From NCBI GenBank assembly GCA_964450565.1, contig CAYVCP010000008.1:1-16634 (forward strand): a DNA stretch of 16,634 nt, written 5' to 3'. Below the pieces are notes generated by a model. The model saw only the letters and a list, made by a program, of their open reading frames with translations. It was not told where the DNA came from and made no database searches. The DNA comes from CAYVCP01 sp964450565 (GTDB lineage Bacteria; Patescibacteriota; Minisyncoccia; Minisyncoccales; CG1-02-41-26). Below are positions 12,763 through 16,634 of this stretch, one piece after another. A program made the position numbers and the translations under genes. Numbering within the stretch: position 1 is the stretch's first letter; each line of letters begins with the position of its first letter.

Positions 12763-13863
12763 ATGAAGAAAAAACTAAAAATAGCTACGATGATAGCATC
12801 AGAAGTTGCAGTTCCTATGCCCAAAAACTTTCCGAGAGCATATGCTTCTATCCCTATAGCAACTTCTATCGCAAAAAGTATGGTTAAAAAGGGACACAAG
12901 GTTCATTTCTTTTCTACAAAAGACGCAAAAAATGATGGCTATAAAGTGAAAAAGGCAGAATTTATATCGTTATGTAAGAACAAAAAAATTAACCTATATA
13001 ACCTATCTCCAAATGCAAGGTCGCAAACCCTATTCTTGCTTGACCAATACATCCTTGTTCTTTTATACCAAGAAGCAAAAAAAGAAAAGTACGACATCAT
13101 CCATCTTCATGGTCCAATAGACAGACAATGTTTTCCCATTTGTACTCTTTTTCCAAAAATACCAGTTGTTTATACCATACACGATCCAGTGACAGCAAAA
13201 TGGAGACAAGATATACATTATTTATATAAAACAAAGCATCAATACTTAGTTTCTATTTCTAACGCTCAAAGAAAACCAATTCCTCATCTAAACTGGATAG
13301 GCACTGTTTATAACGGAATTGATCCAAAAGATTTTCAGTTTAATGATAAGCCTAAAGATTATCTTTTGTTTGCTGGAAGAATTATGAATAAAAAAGGAAC
13401 TTATGAGGCTATCAAAGCTGCCCAAAAAACAAATAGTAAATTAATAATTGCAGGAGATCATTATTCTGAAAAAGAATATTGGGATAAAAAAATAAAACCA
13501 AATATTAAAAACAATATTAAATATGTTGGTTTTGTAAACAAAAAAGAATTAAGTAAATTGTATAAAAATGCTAAAGCATCTTTAATGCCAATTAAATGGG
13601 AAGAACCTTTCGGATTAACTTTTATAGAATCAATGGCTACAGGCACTCCCCCTATCGCTTTTAATAGAGGGTCTGCAAAAGAGATTATAAAAGATAAAAA
13701 AAGTGGTTTTTTGGTAAACGATTTACAGGGAATGATAAAAGCAATTAAACAGATTGATACTATTAAAAGAATAGATTGTAGAAAACATGTTGAAGATAAC
13801 TTCTCTGTGGATAAAATGGTTGACGATTACGAAAAGATTTATTATCGTATATTAAAGAGGTAA
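12763..13863 (+). CDS. GT4-family glycosyltransferase (paralogue C)
   Basis: A 366-residue GT-B enzyme and the most diverged of the three paralogues. The N-terminus KLKIATMIASEVAVPMPK and KGHKVHFFSTKD, DIIHLHGP, VYTIHDPV, SISNAQRKP, YNGIDPKDF, LLFAGRIMNKKG and the EX7E motif in EEPFGLTFIESMATGTPP are visible. Its C-terminal IDTIKRIDCRKHVEDNFS is encoded by 52 bases identical to paralogue A. It begins 2 nt after the phosphotransferase stop and ends at a bidirectional terminator, so it is the last gene of the operon. The acceptor is probably a related glycan step, by context only. Confidence 0.92.
   Translation: MKKKLKIATMIASEVAVPMPKNFPRAYASIPIATSIAKSMVKKGHKVHFFSTKDAKNDGYKVKKAEFISLCKNKKINLYNLSPNARSQTLFLLDQYILVLLYQEAKKEKYDIIHLHGPIDRQCFPICTLFPKIPVVYTIHDPVTAKWRQDIHYLYKTKHQYLVSISNAQRKPIPHLNWIGTVYNGIDPKDFQFNDKPKDYLLFAGRIMNKKGTYEAIKAAQKTNSKLIIAGDHYSEKEYWDKKIKPNIKNNIKYVGFVNKKELSKLYKNAKASLMPIKWEEPFGLTFIESMATGTPPIAFNRGSAKEIIKDKKSGFLVNDLQGMIKAIKQIDTIKRIDCRKHVEDNFSVDKMVDDYEKIYYRILKR
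13751..13802 (+). repeat. 52-bp exact repeat, copy 2 (in paralogue C)
   Basis: Identical to 10559-10610 in paralogue A, 3.2 kb upstream, with diverged flanks. Confidence 0.95.
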
Positions 13864-13873
13864 GATACGTCGT

Positions 13874-13905
13874 AACAAAAAACAGCTTTAGGGTTGTTTT
13901 TTGTT
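13874..13905. terminator. Bidirectional terminator between convergent genes
   Basis: AACAAAAAACAGC (13874-13886) pairs with GTTGTTTTTTGTT (13893-13905): 13 pairs including one G-T, with a 6-nt loop. A-rich and T-rich arms suit both strands. It ends the + strand glycosyltransferase operon. The TAA stop of the convergent minus-strand gene (13888-13890) lies in the loop. Confidence 0.75.
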
Positions 13906-15306
13906 GTCTAAAATCCTTGTAATCTCATCAAATACATATTGTCTCGCTTTTTTATAAACTACTGGTTTTATAGACTGTTTCCAAAGAACAGTAAAAAAGA
14001 ATAACCAAACAAGAAAATAAAGGTAAGAATAAAGAAAAATAAACTCAAATTCTCTTCTATCTTTTTCTTCTAAAGATTCCCAAAATTTATTATAAAATCT
14101 TTGTTGTAATCTTGGTTTCAACCATAATAAAACATAGAAAAAGCAAAAATCAAAAGCTATATTATTCAAACAAGCATGCTCAAAATCAATAAAGAAAACT
14201 TTGTGGTTATTGATAATGAGATTACCAGGATGTAAATCATTATGAGAAAAAACAACTTTATCCTTATCAAATATCTTAATATTTTTTTGAAGAAAATTTT
14301 CTGCCTGATAGAGTTTTTTAGGTAATTGCTTTTTCCCAACCTTTTCTGCTTCTGAAATGAGATTTGATAATTTATTAGAATATTTTTTGCTATCCATTTT
14401 ATAATGACGTGTCTTTACTATTTTTTTACTTTCTCTCATCTTACGCATATTCGCAATGCAATCATCAATAAAATTATCATTAAAACAAAATTTAGAAAAA
14501 GACAACTCTTTTGAGAATTTACCCGCTGGTTTTCCAGGAACTAAAGCATATAATAGCCAAATTAATTCTTTATCCATTTCTTTATCAATAATTTTGGGTA
14601 AAAAATCTTCTTTTTTTAAGTCTTCCATTAAGGAAATTTCTCTCCTAAACATCTTTCTGTCTTTTTTAAAAAGAGGAAACTTTAAAATATAAATCTTTTT
14701 ATGGATATCAATAGCAAAAAAAGTGATAAACCTTCCTGACCAAAAATCAACTTTTTGTTTTTTGAAATCAGTAAAACCAAATTTCTGATATAATAAATTC
14801 TTTTTTTTATAAATCTCCTTTAGGGAATATCTCTGGAATATTTTATGTTGTTTATTAATCTTACCCTCTCGAATAGCTAATGAGAGCTTGTTTAAAGAGT
14901 ATCTTTTATACCGCTCATTAATATTAGAAATAACAATACTAAAATATACATCATAATTATTCAAAGTTTTTTTTGCTATCTTTCTTATTTCTTTTTCTTT
15001 AAAATCAGGAATGATAATAAGGATATGTTTACATTTTTTCTTTTCTAAGACTTTAGCTAAATTTAATATTCCCTTATCTCCCTTTAGTATGTTCTTATTG
15101 GGAATCTCAATAAAATTAAGATAGCTTTTCATCTTATCTGCTTCATAATCAAAATTAGAAGAAAAAAAATCACTAATTATCAAAAAAGGAGCTCTTCTAT
15201 GACGAAAAAGACTATAAGCTTTTGCCATAGATTCTTCTGTAAAAATAGGAAATGTGTTAAATTTAGAGAGCCCAAAAGAGAGGACAACTATAGCATCGTA
15301 TTTCAT
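13888..15306 (-). CDS. DUF218/YdcF-like domain fused to an APH-like kinase
   Basis: A 472-residue two-domain protein. Residues 1-125 follow the DUF218 (YdcF/ElyC/SanA) pattern: YDAIVVLS, then ESMAKAYSLFRHRRAPFLIIS, YEADKMKSYLNFIEIPNKNIL, and KHILIIIPDFKEKEI. The Gly-Gly usually following the first strand is replaced by FG. Residues about 185-460 form a kinase-like domain: ITFFAID...IYILKF with K209 as candidate ATP-binding Lys, RREISLM (E223), SHNDLHPGN (354-362, D357 and N362) and FFIDFEHA (372-378). Residues 426-442 are very hydrophobic. It converges on the glycosyltransferase operon, with only 4 nt to the upstream mscS-like gene. It may modify an envelope glycan or lipid; the substrate is unknown. 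Confidence 0.75.
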   Translation of the reverse strand: MKYDAIVVLSFGLSKFNTFPIFTEESMAKAYSLFRHRRAPFLIISDFFSSNFDYEADKMKSYLNFIEIPNKNILKGDKGILNLAKVLEKKKCKHILIIIPDFKEKEIRKIAKKTLNNYDVYFSIVISNINERYKRYSLNKLSLAIREGKINKQHKIFQRYSLKEIYKKKNLLYQKFGFTDFKKQKVDFWSGRFITFFAIDIHKKIYILKFPLFKKDRKMFRREISLMEDLKKEDFLPKIIDKEMDKELIWLLYALVPGKPAGKFSKELSFSKFCFNDNFIDDCIANMRKMRESKKIVKTRHYKMDSKKYSNKLSNLISEAEKVGKKQLPKKLYQAENFLQKNIKIFDKDKVVFSHNDLHPGNLIINNHKVFFIDFEHACLNNIAFDFCFFYVLLWLKPRLQQRFYNKFWESLEEKDRREFEFIFLYSYLYFLVWLFFFTVLWKQSIKPVVYKKARQYVFDEITRILDNKKQP

Positions 15307-15310
15307 AAAA

Positions 15311-15841
15311 TCATTTTCTTGAAAAATTAGTAGTTTGTTTTATGGTGCTATTGGGAATAAAGTGTAGGTTTTCTTTTTCATCTTTTATTACTGTTTTTCT
15401 TAAATTAAAATCAGATACCACGCCCTCAACGCCTGCGATTGCAACCCTTTCTCCAACCCTATACTGATCTTCAAGAAGGATAAAAAAGCCAGATAGATAA
15501 TCTTGTATTAAACTTCTAGCACCCAGCCCCAGAGCAAGCCCAGCTACTCCTATGCTTGTTAACAAAGGAGCAATGTTGATATTAAGCTCTGACAAAATCA
15601 TTAACAACGAGGCTATCCACAAAATAATACCAAGAATAGAGACCAAAGATTTTAAAAGGGTTTTTTCTCTCTCTTCTTCTATTTTAACATCAAAACCTTT
15701 TCTAATTATTCTTTTCATAAACCTAACAACGAATATTTTCAAAAAACGGTGTAAGATAAAAGTGCCTACTATGATAAAAATAATTTTGGCTCCATGAGAA
15801 AGAATCCAAGAAAAAAATGTTTGTAAATAATCAAAATTCAT
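15311..15841 (-). CDS. Small MscS-family mechanosensitive channel
   Basis: This 176-residue inner-membrane protein would open under membrane tension to release osmolytes. Hydrophobic helices lie at about 17-35 and 64-85. The pore helix TM3 follows with the typical Gly/Ala pattern (LLTSIGVAGLALGLGARS, 93-110) and QDYLSGFFILLEDQYRVGE (113-131). The beta domain (about 132-170) includes GVEGVVSDFNLRKT and FIPNSTI. The protein stops right after this, at NFSRK. E. coli MscS has 286 residues, so the C-terminal alpha/beta vestibule is missing and only a minimal channel remains. It forms a likely operon with the fusion gene, 4 nt away. Confidence 0.9.
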   Translation of the reverse strand: MNFDYLQTFFSWILSHGAKIIFIIVGTFILHRFLKIFVVRFMKRIIRKGFDVKIEEEREKTLLKSLVSILGIILWIASLLMILSELNINIAPLLTSIGVAGLALGLGARSLIQDYLSGFFILLEDQYRVGERVAIAGVEGVVSDFNLRKTVIKDEKENLHFIPNSTIKQTTNFSRK

Positions 15842-16069
15842 ATGTTTTTATATTTAATATTTATTGTACTTTTTAATATATAATCAGTTACTTCAACTCC
15901 CCATCTTAAGTATAGGATATATTTTTATACACTTCCTTATCTTGTATATCCATTCTCATATTCTAACACAAAATATATCTTTTGGTATATTTCTTTTGTA
16001 TTATATTATATATTTTAAAAATCAAAATCAGCATACTCAAATACTGTACCACTCAATTTTCCACAATCG
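15842..16069. other. AT-rich intergenic spacer
   Basis: 228 bases of very AT-rich sequence separate yjjX from the mscS-like gene, both on the minus strand. It presumably contains the promoter of the mscS/kinase operon: several TATAAT-like strings occur on the minus strand (around 15999-16015), but none has a convincing -35. A hydrophobic 69-codon + strand frame here has no supporting features. Confidence 0.5.
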
Positions 16070-16600
16070 TTAATATAAGGAACGATTACCAAAAGGTATT
16101 AAAGCTAAAACCACTCCTTCTTTATAAAAAGATGTTCTAGTAATTCTGTCTTTTGTTAAAATACCGACAGCTCCATTCTTTTGTTTTGAATTCTCTTTAT
16201 TAAATACAATATCGTCTGCTTCTCCTAATTCTTTTCCCTGATCAATTAACTCAACAATTTTTTTAGGAAGAAAAAAAGATCCTGTTCTTGCTTTACCTAT
16301 TAACTCTTTAGATTGGATAACAACCCAAGCAAAGGTCATCACTTCTTCTCCTTTTCTTGCAATTCCACCCTCAATACCTACCCAAAAGTCAGCATCTTTA
16401 AACTGAGCCATAGCATTTTCTACCCTATTTATAGCTCCAGTTATCGTTTCCTTATCACTCATTGGCTGGTCTTTAACATTAGAATTAATAGAACAACCTA
16501 TAAGCTCAAAATCCCCTAAAGGAAACATTTCTCTAAATCCCTTTTTACAAGCTTCAATTTTAACTGGATTCTTTGAAGCAACAATTACTTTTTTATTCAT
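16070..16600 (-). CDS. yjjX: Inosine/xanthosine triphosphatase (YjjX/DUF84 family)
   Basis: The 176-residue protein belongs to the NTPase family that hydrolyses ITP and XTP, keeping deaminated purines out of nucleic acids. The N-terminus KVIVASKNPVKIEACKKGF carries the family's ASxNPxK substrate motif. DADFWVGIEGGIARKG (74-89) provides the acidic/Gly-rich active-site segment, followed by FAWVVI, the conserved DDIVFNKENSKQKNGAVGIL (128-147) and TSFYKEGVVLALIPF (156-170). Length matches the family (about 170-180). It is monocistronic as far as visible. A consensus extended -10 lies so close upstream that the transcript may start at the ATG. Confidence 0.93.
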   Translation of the reverse strand: MNKKVIVASKNPVKIEACKKGFREMFPLGDFELIGCSINSNVKDQPMSDKETITGAINRVENAMAQFKDADFWVGIEGGIARKGEEVMTFAWVVIQSKELIGKARTGSFFLPKKIVELIDQGKELGEADDIVFNKENSKQKNGAVGILTKDRITRTSFYKEGVVLALIPFGNRSLY

Positions 16601-16606
16601 TAAATT

Positions 16607-16615
16607 ATTATAGCA
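16607..16615 (-). promoter_or_regulatory. Extended -10 promoter of yjjX, possibly leaderless
   Basis: On the minus strand, TGCTATAAT (16615-16607) is a perfect extended -10. Counting about 7 nt from the last T places initiation at about 16600, the A of the ATG. No ribosome binding site is available. A TTGCAA lies 14 nt upstream, too close for a standard -35. Confidence 0.5.
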
Positions 16616-16634
16616 CAGTAAAGCTCTTGCAAAA

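Noticed and set aside
16057..16065. DnaA-box-like TTTTCCACA, with TTATACACT at 15925, in the AT-rich spacer as a possible origin
   Set aside because: Only one match to the relaxed consensus plus one near-match, with no cluster of boxes and no dnaA or dnaN nearby.
15864..16073. 69-codon hydrophobic + strand frame between mscS and yjjX
   Set aside because: It lies in very AT-rich spacer, where Phe/Ile/Tyr/Leu-rich frames arise by chance, and it runs into the 3' end of yjjX. No promoter or ribosome binding site supports it.
1..16634. CRISPR array or other regularly spaced repeats
   Set aside because: No set of short direct repeats with even spacing was found by eye; the only long exact repeats are the two pairs within the glycosyltransferase paralogues.

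Overview
The window is low-GC, compact DNA that looks chromosomal and most resembles a Patescibacteria (CPR) genome, probably of the Parcubacteria side. The support is recognition from memory: serine recombinases of the type common in that group, short intergenic spaces, overlapping genes and a short primary sigma factor. TGA is used as a stop (rpoD, several glycosyltransferases), so the standard bacterial code applies. A run of exactly 100 N (11639-11738) marks a scaffold join, so this is a draft, probably metagenome-derived, assembly.

Region 1 (1 to about 5082) is an integrated plasmid- or phage-like element. It is bounded by the C-terminal parts of two different large serine recombinases: one enters from the left edge (3-572), the other is a headless remnant (about 4785-5094) whose stop codon lies inside tRNA-Asn. 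Between them, all on the + strand, are an ImmA/IrrE-type zinc peptidase overlapping a small coiled-coil/two-helix membrane protein, an unrecognised 415-residue protein with possible winged-helix segments, a 57-residue ORF overlapping a SpoVG-family gene, a replication protein resembling the filamentous phage/plasmid II/X family, and a degraded Lys-rich reading frame. Several promoters lie on or inside the terminator of the previous gene.

Region 2 (5083-8028, minus strand) is core housekeeping: dnaG and rpoD in one operon, then tRNA-Asn(GTT). The tRNA appears to have its own promoter, overlapping the rpoD stop codon. The dnaG promoter is divergent from a + strand promoter, and their -35 boxes form the arms of a palindrome (8073-8090).

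Region 3 (8245-13863, + strand) is a glycoconjugate cluster. One GT4 glycosyltransferase has its own promoter region and terminator. Three related GT4 paralogues and an APH-fold phosphotransferase follow as a tightly coupled operon. The paralogues share exact blocks of 83 bp and 52 bp in otherwise diverged sequence; the 83-bp block ends at the scaffold gap. The cluster probably builds or modifies a surface polysaccharide or glycolipid, but donors and acceptors cannot be read from sequence.

Region 4 (13888-16600, minus strand) converges on region 3 through a shared hairpin. It holds an apparent fusion of a DUF218/YdcF-like domain to an APH/choline-kinase-like kinase, a short MscS-type channel lacking the usual C-terminal domain, an AT-rich spacer, and a YjjX-type inosine/xanthosine triphosphatase that may be read from a leaderless transcript.
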